A stretch of 45,452 nt of DNA from Acidovorax sp. sic0104 (GCF_019219095.1 NZ_JAHUWH010000029.1:1-45452); one strand, 5' to 3'. Positions 18,891-27,489 are shown, counted from the stretch's first letter. Program-made: numbers and translations. Notes: a model not told the origin generated them from the sequence alone.

Positions 18891-18921
18891 TTGGTTACTG
18901 CCCGGTAGATCGGACCATAAT
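18891..18921 (+). promoter_or_regulatory. Weak candidate promoter for the BMP lipoprotein gene
   Basis: TTGGTT (18891-18896) and CATAAT (18916-18921) are 19 bp apart in the 188-bp gap before the receptor gene. Both boxes and the spacing are imperfect. The downstream ribosome site AAGGA precedes the ATG by 6 nt. A separate promoter here would allow more receptor than permease, as is common for ABC importers. Confidence 0.25.
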
Positions 18922-18988
18922 CACCGTTTTCGTGCGTCTGCCTTGTAAAACTCTCTTCATTCTCTTCATCCATCCATAAGGAATCGAC

Positions 18989-20155
18989 ATGACTGATCTG
19001 CAGAAACGCTCCCTGCTCAAGGTGGCAGCGCTCTCCGCCGTTGCCGCCGCCGCGCTCGTGGGCTGTGGCAAGAAGGAAGAGCCGGCGCCGGCGCCCGCGC
19101 CCGCACCGGCTCCTGCGGCAGAAGCCCCTGCGCCCAAGCCCGAGCCTCTGAAGATCGCGTTCGCGTACGTCGGCCCTGTCGGTGACGGCGGCTGGTCCTT
19201 CGCCCACGACAACGGCCGCAAGGCCATCGAGAAGGAATTCGGCGACAAGGTCGTGACGAGCTTCGTGGAAAGCGTGCCCGAGTCCGCCGACGCCGAGCGC
19301 GTGCTGCGCGACCTGGCCGGCCAGGGCAACAAGCTGATCTTCGGCACGACCTTCGGCTACATGGAGTCCATCCAGAAGATCGCCCCCGACTTCAAGGACG
19401 TGAAGTTCGAACACGCCACCGGCTACAAGACCGCCGAGAACGTGCGCACCTACGACAGCCGCACCTACGAAGGTGCCTACATGGCCGGCGTGATCGCCGG
19501 TGCCATGACCAAGACCAACACGCTGGGCGTGGTGGGCTCGGTGCCGATCCCTGAAGTGATCCGCAACATCAACAGCTTCACGCTGGGTGCGCAGTCGGTC
19601 AACCCCAAGATCAAGACCAAGGTGGTCTGGGTGAACGAGTGGTTCAGCCCACCCAAGGAAACCGAAGCCGCTACCTCGCTGATCAACGGCGGCGCGGACG
19701 TGCTGTTCCAGAACACCGACTCGCCCGCCGTGCTCAAGACGGCGCAGGAAAAGGGCAAGCGCGCCTTCGGCTGGGATTCGGACATGACCGCCTACGGCCC
19801 CAAGGCCCACCTGGCATCGGCCGTGATCAACTGGGGCCCGTACTACATCAAGGCCACCAAGGATGCCTTGGACGGCAAGTGGGCCACGGGCCAGAGCTGG
19901 TGGGGCGTGAAGGAAGGCGCGATCGACCTCGTCTCCATCGCTGAAGACGTGCCCGCCGAGACCAAGGCCAAGGTCGAAGAAGTGAAGAAGGGCCTGGCCG
20001 ACGGCAGCTTCGTGATCTGGAAGGGCCCGATCGTTGGCCAGGACGGCAAGGCCGTGCTGGAAAAGGACGCCGTGGCTGACGACAAGTTCCTCGGCGGCGT
20101 GAACTTCTACGTCAAGGGCGTGGAAGGCAAGATCCCCGGCGGCGACAAGAAGTAA
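18989..20155 (+). CDS. BMP-family substrate-binding lipoprotein (purine importer receptor)
   Basis: A 388-residue receptor of the BMP/PnrA (TmpC) family, which binds purine nucleosides or related bases outside the cytoplasmic membrane. The signal peptide ends in a lipobox (LVGC, Cys26), followed by a Pro-Ala repeat linker (about 31-53). The binding domain begins at LKIAFAYVGPVGDGGWSFAHD and shows TTFGYMESIQKI, ATGYKTAENVRTYD, YEGAYMAGVIAGAMTKT and SVPIPEVIRNINSFTLGAQ. It lies downstream of the ATPase and permeases and completes the importer. A paralogue without a lipobox is encoded at 23344-24486. The exact substrate cannot be read from sequence. Confidence 0.93.
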   Translation: MTDLQKRSLLKVAALSAVAAAALVGCGKKEEPAPAPAPAPAPAAEAPAPKPEPLKIAFAYVGPVGDGGWSFAHDNGRKAIEKEFGDKVVTSFVESVPESADAERVLRDLAGQGNKLIFGTTFGYMESIQKIAPDFKDVKFEHATGYKTAENVRTYDSRTYEGAYMAGVIAGAMTKTNTLGVVGSVPIPEVIRNINSFTLGAQSVNPKIKTKVVWVNEWFSPPKETEAATSLINGGADVLFQNTDSPAVLKTAQEKGKRAFGWDSDMTAYGPKAHLASAVINWGPYYIKATKDALDGKWATGQSWWGVKEGAIDLVSIAEDVPAETKAKVEEVKKGLADGSFVIWKGPIVGQDGKAVLEKDAVADDKFLGGVNFYVKGVEGKIPGGDKK

Positions 20156-20212
20156 GCAAGGCACGGCTTGTGCCGTGACAGAGGCGGGCGCCGCACGGCG
20201 CCTGACGCTCCA

Positions 20213-20234
20213 GGGCCGCATCAGCGGCCCTTTT
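20213..20234 (+). terminator. Intrinsic terminator after the BMP lipoprotein gene
   Basis: GGGCCGC-N4-GCGGCCC is followed directly by TTTT, 57 bp after the stop codon. Two further GC hairpins precede it (GCACGG/CCGTG-type at 20161-20177 and GGCGCC-N4-GGCGCC at 20186-20201). It should end the importer transcript, so the next gene needs its own promoter. Confidence 0.75.
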
Positions 20235-20301
20235 CGTTGGTGCGATGCCGGTGCATGATGTGGTCCACCATCCCCACAGAAAAATGAGAGGCCAGGCCGC
20301 C

Positions 20302-21354
20302 ATGTTCAAAGTCCCGCCCATCTCCGCCGACCGCCTGCCTGCGCTGCTGCGCGCCATGCCCAAGGCAGAACTGCACATCCACATCGAAGGCTCGCTCGAG
20401 CCTGAGCTCATCTTCGCGCTGGCCGAGCGCAACGGGCTGACCTTGCCCTACGCCAGCGTGGAAGAGCTGCGCAGCGCCTATGCCTTCACCAACCTGCAGA
20501 GCTTTCTGGACATCTACTACGCAGGTGCCAGTGTGCTGCTGCACGAGCAGGACTTCTACGACATGGCGCGTGCCTATCTGGGCCGCGCCGCACGCGACAA
20601 CGTGTTGCACGCAGAGATCTTCTTCGACCCTCAGACGCACACGGAGCGCGGCGTGGCCATGGAGACCGTCATCAATGGCCTGCACCGGGCCTGCCGGGAC
20701 GCGCGCACCGAGCTGGGCATCAGCGCCACGCTGATCCTGTGCTTCCTGCGCCACCTGAGCGAGGAGTCCGCGTTCGAGACGCTGGAGCAGGCGCAGCCGC
20801 TTCTGGACAAGATCGTCGGCGTGGGCCTGGACTCGAGCGAAGTTGGGCACCCGCCGGAGAAGTTCGCTCGCGTGTTCGCACGTTGCCGCGAACTGGGCCT
20901 GCGCCTGGTGGCCCACGCTGGCGAAGAGGGGCCGCCGGCCTACATCTGGAGCGCGCTCGACGTGCTCAAGGTCGAGCGCATCGACCACGGCGTGCAGGCG
21001 GTGCACGACGCGGCGCTGATGCAGCGCCTGGCGCAGGACCGCGTCGCGCTCACGGTGTGCCCGTTGTCCAACCAGAAGCTGCGCGTGTTTCCTGACCTGG
21101 CCGACCACAACCTGGGAAAGCTGCTCGATGCGGGCCTCGCGGCCACCGTCAACTCGGACGATCCGGCGTATTTTGGTGGCTACATCAACGACAATTTCAC
21201 CCAGGTGTTCGCCGCCACGCACCTCACCGCCAGGCACGCCTACCAGCTGGCTTTCAACAGTTTCGAGGCCAGCTTTGCGGGAAATGCCGACAAGCGCGTG
21301 TGGGAGCACAAGCTCAAGGAAACCTTCGAGCGCTGCGTGGAGCATGACTACTGA
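20302..21354 (+). CDS. Adenine deaminase of the adenosine-deaminase superfamily
   Basis: A 350-residue amidohydrolase. Metal ligands are seen in ELHIHIEGSLEPEL (His25, His27), VAHAGEEGPP, IDHGV and NSDDPAYFGGY (Asp-Asp). The variants HxHxEG, SFLDIYYAGASVLL, HAEIFFDPQTHTERG and TVCPLSNQKLRVF are those of the fungal Aah1-like and Pseudomonas PA0148 group, for which adenine rather than adenosine is the known substrate; true adenosine deaminases usually have HxHxDG. The inferred reaction is adenine to hypoxanthine, feeding XdhAB. The start ATG at 20302 fits homologue length; an ATG at 20284 is possible. It has terminators on both sides, so it is probably transcribed alone. Confidence 0.85.
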   Translation: MFKVPPISADRLPALLRAMPKAELHIHIEGSLEPELIFALAERNGLTLPYASVEELRSAYAFTNLQSFLDIYYAGASVLLHEQDFYDMARAYLGRAARDNVLHAEIFFDPQTHTERGVAMETVINGLHRACRDARTELGISATLILCFLRHLSEESAFETLEQAQPLLDKIVGVGLDSSEVGHPPEKFARVFARCRELGLRLVAHAGEEGPPAYIWSALDVLKVERIDHGVQAVHDAALMQRLAQDRVALTVCPLSNQKLRVFPDLADHNLGKLLDAGLAATVNSDDPAYFGGYINDNFTQVFAATHLTARHAYQLAFNSFEASFAGNADKRVWEHKLKETFERCVEHDY

Positions 21355-21489
21355 ATGAGAGCCAGGGGAGCGTCGACAGTGGGATGCTGCACATGGGCCA
21401 CAGTGCCCCTGTTTGGTGCAGGGCTAGCCAAATCATCGGGTAAACCCTAGAATTGTGAGTTTTTGTACGAGCGGGCTGCGGCCCGCACC

Positions 21490-21521
21490 GGGGTTGCGCC
21501 TTTGGCTGCAGCCCCTTTTTT
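21490..21521 (+). terminator. Intrinsic terminator after the adenine deaminase gene
   Basis: GGGGTTGCGCC and GGCTGCAGCCCC form a hairpin with a TTT loop and one bulge, followed by six T. It lies 135 bp after the deaminase stop and 78 bp before the chemoreceptor ATG. It either ends the deaminase transcript or acts in the chemoreceptor leader. Confidence 0.7.
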
Positions 21522-21598
21522 GTTGTCTATCGACGCAGACCCCCGCCTCGCCACGATGGGGTGGGGACGGCGCACACCGCAACACCACGGAGCCACCC

Positions 21599-23191
21599 AT
21601 GTTTCTCAGTCAAATTTCCATCGGCAAGCGCCTGACCCTGGTGCTGGGCGTGATCCTGGCGCTGTTCTTTGCGAGCAGCGTGGTGGCAGTGGTCAAGCTG
21701 GGGCAACTGGGCCAGGAGATCGACACCATGGTGTCGGACAACATCAAGGCCGAGCGCGCAGGGTCCGACTGGCTGCGACACACCACCTCGGGCGTGCAGC
21801 GCGCCGCAGCGATCGCCAAGAGCAGCGACGCGAGCCTGATCCCGTACTTCGCGCCCGCCACGGCCGCGTCCATCAGCCAGACCAACGAGCTGCAAAAATT
21901 CATCGAATCAAAGATGGACACGTCCGAGGAGAAGAAGCTCTTCGACCAGGTGGGCCAGCTGCGCAAGGACTATCTGGCAGCTCGTGAGGAAGTGAGCAAG
22001 TTCAAACAGGCGGGCGATGCCGACAACGCGAGCAAGGTGTTCAATGAGCGCTTTGAGCCCACCTCTCGCGCCTACCTCGCCGGTGTGCAGCAACTGGTGG
22101 ACATGCAGCGCGCGCAATTGGACGAAGCCGGCAAGCGCAGCGAAACCCTGCGCGCGCAGACCACGCTGCTGCTGCAGGTGTGCACCGGTGTGTCCCTGCT
22201 GCTGGGCGCCTTGCTGGCCTGGCTGCTGGCCGCCAGCATCACGCGCCCGCTGCGCCACGCCGAGGCCATCGCCGAAGCCATTGCCGACATGGACCTGACC
22301 GGCCAGCCCGAGGCGAGCTACGCCAATGACGAGACCGGCCGCCTGCTGCGCGCGCTGGACCTGATGCGCAGCGCCTTGCAGCGGTCGTTGCAGCAGGTGC
22401 GGGGCGTCGTGGACAGCATCTCCACCGCCAGCACCCAGATCGCCATCGGCAACCAGGATCTGAGTGCCCGCACCGAGCAGACCGCCAGCAGCCTGCAGGA
22501 AACCGCCAGCTCGATGGAAGAGCTGACCAGCACCGTGCGCCAGAGCGCGGATTCGGCGGTGCAGGCCAACCAGTTGGCAGCCTCGGCCGCGGCGGTGGCC
22601 GAGCGGGGCGGCGAAGTCGTCTCGCAGGTGGTGAGCACCATGGATGAGATCAATGCCAGCAGCAAGAAGATCTCGGACATCATCGGCACCATCGACGGCA
22701 TCGCCTTCCAGACCAATATCCTCGCGCTCAATGCCGCCGTCGAGGCCGCCCGCGCGGGCGAGCAGGGCCGTGGTTTTGCCGTGGTGGCCACCGAAGTGCG
22801 GGGCCTGGCCCAGCGCAGCGCGGAAGCCGCCAAGGAGATCAAGGCGTTGATCGGCGTGTCGGTCGAGAAGGTCGAGTCGGGCTCTGCGCTGGTGCAGAAC
22901 GCCGGCACCACCATGACCGAAATCGTGACGTCCGTGCGCCGGGTGACCGACATCATCGGCGAGATCAGCGCCGCAGCGTCGGAGCAGAGCCTGGGCATCG
23001 GCCAGGTGAATGTGGCCGTGAGCCAGCTCGACCAGATGACGCAGCAGAACGCCGCGCTGGTCGAAGAGTCGACGGCGGCCGCCGAAAGCCTCAAGGACCA
23101 GGCCGCGCGCCTGTCGGACGTCGTGGGCGCCTTCCGCCTGGGCGGTACCGTGCCCGACCACGCCCGCCTGCGGGTGCCGCGTCTTGGCTGA
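21599..23191 (+). CDS. Methyl-accepting chemotaxis protein
   Basis: A 530-residue transmembrane chemoreceptor. TM1 is at about 10-32, followed by a periplasmic helical-bundle sensor of about 150 residues, TM2 at about 188-210, HAMP at about 212-265, then the cytoplasmic signalling coiled coil. The hairpin tip is seen as GIAFQTNILALNAAVEAARA and EQGRGFAVVATEVRGLAQRS. The C-terminus (HARLRVPRLG) lacks the NWETF-type tether for the methyltransferase CheR. GGAG lies 7 nt before the chosen ATG at 21599; the open frame upstream is leader DNA. It sits between the adenine deaminase and the second BMP receptor, which suggests a purine-related signal, possibly sensed indirectly through a binding protein. 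The ligand is unknown. Confidence 0.92.
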   Translation: MFLSQISIGKRLTLVLGVILALFFASSVVAVVKLGQLGQEIDTMVSDNIKAERAGSDWLRHTTSGVQRAAAIAKSSDASLIPYFAPATAASISQTNELQKFIESKMDTSEEKKLFDQVGQLRKDYLAAREEVSKFKQAGDADNASKVFNERFEPTSRAYLAGVQQLVDMQRAQLDEAGKRSETLRAQTTLLLQVCTGVSLLLGALLAWLLAASITRPLRHAEAIAEAIADMDLTGQPEASYANDETGRLLRALDLMRSALQRSLQQVRGVVDSISTASTQIAIGNQDLSARTEQTASSLQETASSMEELTSTVRQSADSAVQANQLAASAAAVAERGGEVVSQVVSTMDEINASSKKISDIIGTIDGIAFQTNILALNAAVEAARAGEQGRGFAVVATEVRGLAQRSAEAAKEIKALIGVSVEKVESGSALVQNAGTTMTEIVTSVRRVTDIIGEISAAASEQSLGIGQVNVAVSQLDQMTQQNAALVEESTAAAESLKDQAARLSDVVGAFRLGGTVPDHARLRVPRLG

Positions 23192-23287
23192 ATGCAGGAC
23201 ACCGGAGATACGAGACAAGCCGCACGCTGTGCCCTGCGGGGCATCCAGCATCGCGCAATGACCGATTAGCCGATTTTTTTCCGTGGA

Positions 23288-23307
23288 CCACCGCCGCCCT
23301 GCGGTGG
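23288..23307 (+). terminator. Hairpin between chemoreceptor and second BMP gene (weak terminator)
   Basis: CCACCGC-N6-GCGGTGG forms a 7-bp stem, followed after CTCCGC by TTTT. It lies about 100 bp after the chemoreceptor stop and 36 bp before the next ATG. It could be a weak terminator or a leader structure. Confidence 0.35.
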
Positions 23308-23343
23308 CTCCGCTTTTCAACCTGGGCCATGTAGAGGAACACC

Positions 23344-24486
23344 ATGTACAAAAACCTCGCCACCGCACTGCGTGCGGCTTGTGTGAGTGCGCTGGCGGGC
23401 GCCGTTTTCATCACCCTTCCCGCTGTCTCCCAGACCCCGGCAGGCGCCAATCCACCCGCCCCCGCGCCGGCGCAGCCCGTCAAGGCGGGCTTCGTCTATG
23501 TCTCTCCCATCACCGAAGCCGGCTGGACGCGCCAGCACGACGAGGGCCGCAAGGCCGTGGAGGCGGCGCTGGGCGCGCAGGTGCAGACCACCTTCGTGGA
23601 GAACGTGGCAGAGGGCGCCGATGCCGAGCGCGTGATCCGCGACCTGGCGGCCACGGGGCACCAGATCATCTTCACGCCCAGCTTTGGCTACATGGAGCCC
23701 ACGCTCAAGGTGGCGCAGGACTACCCGAACGTGAAGTTCGAGTCCATCACCGGCTACAAGACGGCGGCCAACGTGGCGGCGGCCAACGCGCGCTACTACG
23801 AGGGCCGGTATCTGGCGGGTATCGCGGCGGGCCGCATGAGCAAGACCGGCGTGGCCGGCTACGTGGCGGGCTTCCCCATCCCCGAGGTGCTGCAGGGCAT
23901 CAACGCGTTCACGCTGGGCATGCGATCGGTCAACCCCCAGGCCACCGTGAAGGTGGTGTGGATCAATGTGTGGTTCGACCCGCCCAAGGAGCGCGATGCG
24001 GCCATGGTGCTCTTCAACCAGGACGTGGACGTGATGGCCTTTCACACCGGCTCCACCGCCGTGATGGCGGCAGCGCAGGAGCGCGGCAAGATGGCCGTTG
24101 CCTACCACTCCGACATGCGCAAGGCAGGCCCGGACGCGCAGATCGTCGCCGTCACCCACCAGTGGGGCCGCTACTACACCGACCGCGTGCGCGCCGTGCA
24201 AAACGGCACCTGGAAGAGCGGCAACCTCTGGGGCGGCGTGCGCGAGGGCCTGATCCGCGTGGGCGACTTCGGCCCCAAGGTGCCGCCCGCCGTGCAGCAG
24301 GAGGTGCTGGCCGCGCAGAAGGCCATCGGCGCGGGGAAACTGCAGCCCTTTCGCGCGGGTGCCAAGGCCCCTGTGCGCGACAACGAAGGCCATGAGGTCA
24401 TTCCCGCAGGCCAGGCGCTGACGGACGCGCAGATTCTGCAGATGAACTGGCTGGTGGAAGGGGTGCAGGGCCGCATCACGCGCTGA
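23344..24486 (+). CDS. Second BMP-family binding protein, soluble periplasmic
   Basis: A 380-residue paralogue of the lipoprotein at 18989-20155; both share SFGYME/TFGYME, TGYKTA, IPEVLQGINAFTLG and VVWINVWFDPP-type stretches. The N-terminus is a plain Sec signal peptide (hydrophobic core to about residue 25, Ala-Val-Ser before Gln-Thr-Pro) with no lipobox, then a short Pro-rich linker, so it should be free in the periplasm. No transporter genes accompany it. It may serve the upstream importer with another specificity, or present ligand to the chemoreceptor next door (inference). GAGGAA precedes the ATG by 5 nt. guaD follows 90 bp downstream. Confidence 0.9.
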   Translation: MYKNLATALRAACVSALAGAVFITLPAVSQTPAGANPPAPAPAQPVKAGFVYVSPITEAGWTRQHDEGRKAVEAALGAQVQTTFVENVAEGADAERVIRDLAATGHQIIFTPSFGYMEPTLKVAQDYPNVKFESITGYKTAANVAAANARYYEGRYLAGIAAGRMSKTGVAGYVAGFPIPEVLQGINAFTLGMRSVNPQATVKVVWINVWFDPPKERDAAMVLFNQDVDVMAFHTGSTAVMAAAQERGKMAVAYHSDMRKAGPDAQIVAVTHQWGRYYTDRVRAVQNGTWKSGNLWGGVREGLIRVGDFGPKVPPAVQQEVLAAQKAIGAGKLQPFRAGAKAPVRDNEGHEVIPAGQALTDAQILQMNWLVEGVQGRITR

Positions 24487-24576
24487 GGGGGCGACGCCAG
24501 CTGCGGTGTGCAGCCCATAGCGTCTATTGCATGCAGCGTATGCGCCCGGACCGAGCCGCCGCTAAGCTAGCGCCCC

Positions 24577-25878
24577 ATGCACGTATACCGTTCTGCCCTT
24601 TTGCGCTTTGCCGACGATGGATCGGCCCTGTACGACGAAGACGGCCTGCTGGCCGTCGGCCCGGATGCCCAGGGGCGCCAGCGCGTGGTGGCCGCCGGTG
24701 CCTGGCAGGCGCTGGCCCACCAGTACGCTGGCCATTCCGTCACGCATCTGCCGGGTCGCATCCTGGCTCCGGGCTTTGTGGACATGCACATCCACTTTCC
24801 GCAGACCGATGTGATCGGCTCGCCCGCGCCAGGCCTGCTGCCCTGGCTGGAGGACTACACCTTCCCGCACGAGTCCCGCTTTGTCGACCCGGCCTACGGC
24901 ACGCAGGTGGCGGGCTTCTTCGTGGACGAGTTGCTGCGCAACGGGGTGACCACGGCGCTGACGTTCGCCACCTCGCACCCGGCCAGCGTGGACGCGCTGT
25001 TCACCGAGGCGCAGCGCCGCCAGATGCGCCTGATCACCGGCAAGGTGCTGCAGGACCGCCATTCGCCCGACGGCGTGCGCGACGACACACTGCAGAGCCT
25101 GATAGACACCGAAGCCCTGATCCGCCGCTGGCACGGCGTGGACCGCCTGGGCTATGCCATCACGCCGCGCTTTGCACCCACCAGCACGCCCGAGCAGCTG
25201 CGCGGCGCGGGCGAGCTGGCCGCGCGCTATCCCGACGTGTGGATCCAGTCGCACGTGGCCGAGAACCTGGACGAGATCCGCTGGGCCCGCGAGCTGTTCC
25301 CCGCGTCGCGCAGCTATCTGGCCGTGTACGACGATTTCGGACTGATGCGCGAGCGTGCGGTCTATGCCCACTGCATCCACTTCGACGACGACGACCGCGC
25401 ATTGATGCGCGCGACCGGCACGGTGGCGGCCGTCAGCCCCACCAGCAACCTCTTCCTGGGCAGCGGCTTTTTCGACTATGCGGGCGCGGACCGCGTGGGC
25501 TTTGGCTACGGCCTGGCCAGCGACGTGGGAGGGGGCACCAGCTTCAGCCCGTTCCACACCATGCTGGCGGCGTACTGCGTGGGCCGGGAAGGGCAGAGCA
25601 AGCAGGGCCTGAGCCTGTCGCCCCAGCAGCTGTGGTGGCAGCACACGGCAGGCGCGGCCCAGGCGCTGGGCCTGGCAGGCGTGGTGGGCAACCTGCAGCC
25701 GGGCTGCGAGGCGGACTTCGTGGTGCTCAACCCCCGCGCCACGCCGCTGCTGGAGCGCAAGACAGCGCAGGCGCGCAACCTGGATGAGCTATTGTTTGCG
25801 CTGATCGTGCTGGGCGATGACCGGCTGGTGGAGCAGACCGTCATCGGCCAATGGCAGTTGGGCGGCGGCCCCCTCTGA
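24577..25878 (+). CDS. guaD: Guanine deaminase
   Basis: A 433-residue zinc amidohydrolase (E. coli GuaD 439) that converts guanine to xanthine in the cytosol. Metal and substrate motifs are seen: PGFVDMHIHFPQTD (His71, His73), DYTFPHESRF, VWIQSHVAEN, YAHCIHFDD, SPTSNLFLGSGFF and ASDVGGGTSFSPF (Asp ligand). The product is a substrate of XdhAB, which ties it to the purine set at the other end of the region. The start ATG at 24577 gives family length. No strong ribosome site is evident upstream. Confidence 0.95.
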   Translation: MHVYRSALLRFADDGSALYDEDGLLAVGPDAQGRQRVVAAGAWQALAHQYAGHSVTHLPGRILAPGFVDMHIHFPQTDVIGSPAPGLLPWLEDYTFPHESRFVDPAYGTQVAGFFVDELLRNGVTTALTFATSHPASVDALFTEAQRRQMRLITGKVLQDRHSPDGVRDDTLQSLIDTEALIRRWHGVDRLGYAITPRFAPTSTPEQLRGAGELAARYPDVWIQSHVAENLDEIRWARELFPASRSYLAVYDDFGLMRERAVYAHCIHFDDDDRALMRATGTVAAVSPTSNLFLGSGFFDYAGADRVGFGYGLASDVGGGTSFSPFHTMLAAYCVGREGQSKQGLSLSPQQLWWQHTAGAAQALGLAGVVGNLQPGCEADFVVLNPRATPLLERKTAQARNLDELLFALIVLGDDRLVEQTVIGQWQLGGGPL

Positions 25879-25932
25879 CGAGTGTCCGGATCGCGCCGGC
25901 GCAGTTCCTGAACCCGCTTGGCCTCATGCTGC

Positions 25933-25952
25933 CATCCCACATTTGGGGGATG
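25933..25952 (+). promoter_or_regulatory. Dyad upstream of the exported protein gene
   Basis: CATCCC-N8-GGGATG is a perfect 6-bp inverted repeat about 100 bp before the exported-protein start. A second small dyad, TTGT-N6-ACAA, lies at about 25977-25990. Either could be a hairpin or a protein site; there is no T-run. Confidence 0.25.
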
Positions 25953-26048
25953 TCAATGCGGAAAAGGTGTGTCAAATTGTTGGGTGACAACTTTGAGGCC
26001 TGGGCTCTTCGCTCACGCCGTCTGTTTCCACCCCATGAGGAGATCACC

Positions 26049-26567
26049 ATGTACTGCCGCTTTCACATCAAACTGCACATACTGCCCGCGTCTGCATTGG
26101 CGGCACGCCTGCTGGGCCTGGCTTGCCTTGCACCGGTGGCCTCTTGGGCGCAAGGCGCGGTCGAGGCACCCGTTGCGGCCGCAGCGCCCATCTCAGCGCC
26201 CTGCCTGGCTGCGCCGGGAGCGCCGCAATGGCTTCCTTGCGGTCCCGACCGTATCCTGACAGAGGCCGAAGCGAAGGCGCATTTCTTCAAAGAGGGTCAA
26301 GTCACCAAGGTCCTGTTGACCGGTGGTCAGTCGGGCAGGAAGTTTTTTGCACATTTCAAACCCGGTGGCAAACTGGACGCGGGCCTGGAAGGCGGCACCA
26401 ACAATGGCAAGAGCTGGAAGTTCGTTGACGGTCGTTTGTGCCGCGATTACTACCGTTTCTCCGCCGTCCATTGCAGTGCCTTCGAGGTCGCAGGCGGCAA
26501 GCTGTTTTTTCTGAACCAGGAGGGGTCCAGGGACACAATTACCTCGGTGGAATTTGCTCAACCCTGA
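26049..26567 (+). CDS. Exported protein of unknown function
   Basis: A 172-residue protein with a Sec-type signal peptide: basic start, hydrophobic core LAARLLGLACLAPVA, likely cleavage after ASWA near residue 34. The mature part carries TEAEAKAHFFKEGQ, a Gly/Lys-rich centre with GGTNNGKSWKFVDGRLCRDYY, and further Cys residues, so disulfides are possible. The pattern of a short beta-rich exported domain with W and LC near its middle recalls DUF995-like proteins, but I cannot assign it. GGAG lies 7 nt before the ATG. It is a lone gene between guaD and a repeat element. Confidence 0.75.
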   Translation: MYCRFHIKLHILPASALAARLLGLACLAPVASWAQGAVEAPVAAAAPISAPCLAAPGAPQWLPCGPDRILTEAEAKAHFFKEGQVTKVLLTGGQSGRKFFAHFKPGGKLDAGLEGGTNNGKSWKFVDGRLCRDYYRFSAVHCSAFEVAGGKLFFLNQEGSRDTITSVEFAQP

Positions 26568-26612
26568 CCCTTGTCGCTCTTGCGCCGGGCTGGTGGCAGC
26601 TTGGAGGCCTTT

Positions 26613-26677
26613 TCTCAAGCAAAATATGCCTCTCGCGCTTGATGATCAAGCGCTACCAGCTACATATTTCATAGCGC
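26613..26677 (-). repeat. Dispersed palindromic element, copy B
   Basis: On the minus strand it runs GCTATGAAATATGTAGCTGG, a perfect hairpin GCGCTTGAT-N-ATCAAGCGC, then GAGAGGCATATTTTGCTTGA. It is the clearest copy of the family and lies between the exported protein gene and dcd. Confidence 0.85.
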
Positions 26678-26733
26678 CCTGTCGTTCGCCGTTGTGTGTC
26701 GAGCGCCCGGGCCACTGCGCAGGGAGTTGACCG

Positions 26734-27306
26734 ATGAGCATCAAGAGCGACAAATGGATCCGCCGCATGGCCGCCGAGCACGGCATGATCGAGCCGTTCG
26801 AGCCCGGCCAGGTGCGCGAGGCCGAAGGCCGCAAGATCATCAGCTACGGCACCAGCAGCTACGGCTACGACATTCGCTGCGCGCCAGAATTCAAGGTCTT
26901 CACCAATATCCACAGCACCGTGGTGGACCCGAAGAACTTCGATGAAAAGAGCTTCGTGGACTTTCACGGCGACAGCTGCATCATCCCGCCCAACAGCTTC
27001 GCGCTGGCGCGCACGGTGGAATACTTCCGCATTCCGCGCAACGTGCTGACCATCTGCCTGGGCAAAAGCACCTACGCCCGTTGCGGCATCATCGTGAACG
27101 TCACCCCCTTCGAGCCCGAATGGGAAGGCTACGTGACGCTGGAGTTCAGCAATACCACGCCGCTGCCGGCCCGCATCTACGCCGGAGAAGGCTGCGCCCA
27201 GGTGCTGTTCTTCGAGAGCGACAAGGACGATGTCTGCGAGGTCAGCTACCGCGACCGCGGTGGCAAGTACCAGGGACAGGTGGGTGTGACGCTACCCAAG
27301 GCCTGA
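26734..27306 (+). CDS. dcd: dCTP deaminase
   Basis: A 190-residue homotrimeric enzyme that converts dCTP to dUTP on the way to dTTP. Seen: MSIKSDKWIRRMA, ISYGTSSYGYDIRCAPEF, IPPNSFALARTVEYF, CLGKSTYARCGIIVNVTPFE (active-site Ser and Arg region) and EWEGYVTLEFSNTTPLPARI (catalytic Glu region), all standard for Dcd. AGGGAG lies 7 nt before the ATG. It is a housekeeping gene apparently transcribed alone, with a palindromic element just upstream. Confidence 0.97.
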   Translation: MSIKSDKWIRRMAAEHGMIEPFEPGQVREAEGRKIISYGTSSYGYDIRCAPEFKVFTNIHSTVVDPKNFDEKSFVDFHGDSCIIPPNSFALARTVEYFRIPRNVLTICLGKSTYARCGIIVNVTPFEPEWEGYVTLEFSNTTPLPARIYAGEGCAQVLFFESDKDDVCEVSYRDRGGKYQGQVGVTLPKA

Positions 27307-27489
27307 CGCAGGGCCCGGGCTGCGGGCCGCGACCGCACTGTGGCGCGCTCAGCCGTCGGCGGGCTGTAGGGCCCGTTCGCGTCCTACACGGGCGCAGCCA
27401 TCCGGCTGAAGTGCAAGCGCAAGTAAGGTTTCTAGCATGGTGTCAAGCCTCCAGGTGGTTCTGGTGGCAAGACAAAGAGGAGCTCCCCC

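Noticed and set aside
19081..19145. Possible tandem DNA repeat in the BMP lipoprotein gene
   Set aside because: It is the coding sequence of a Pro-Ala linker after the lipobox, common in tethered receptors, and has no sign of a separate element.
21421..21598. Flagellar sigma-28 promoter before the chemoreceptor
   Set aside because: A TAAA-like -35 (TAAACCC) is present, but no GCCGATAA-like -10 follows at the right spacing.
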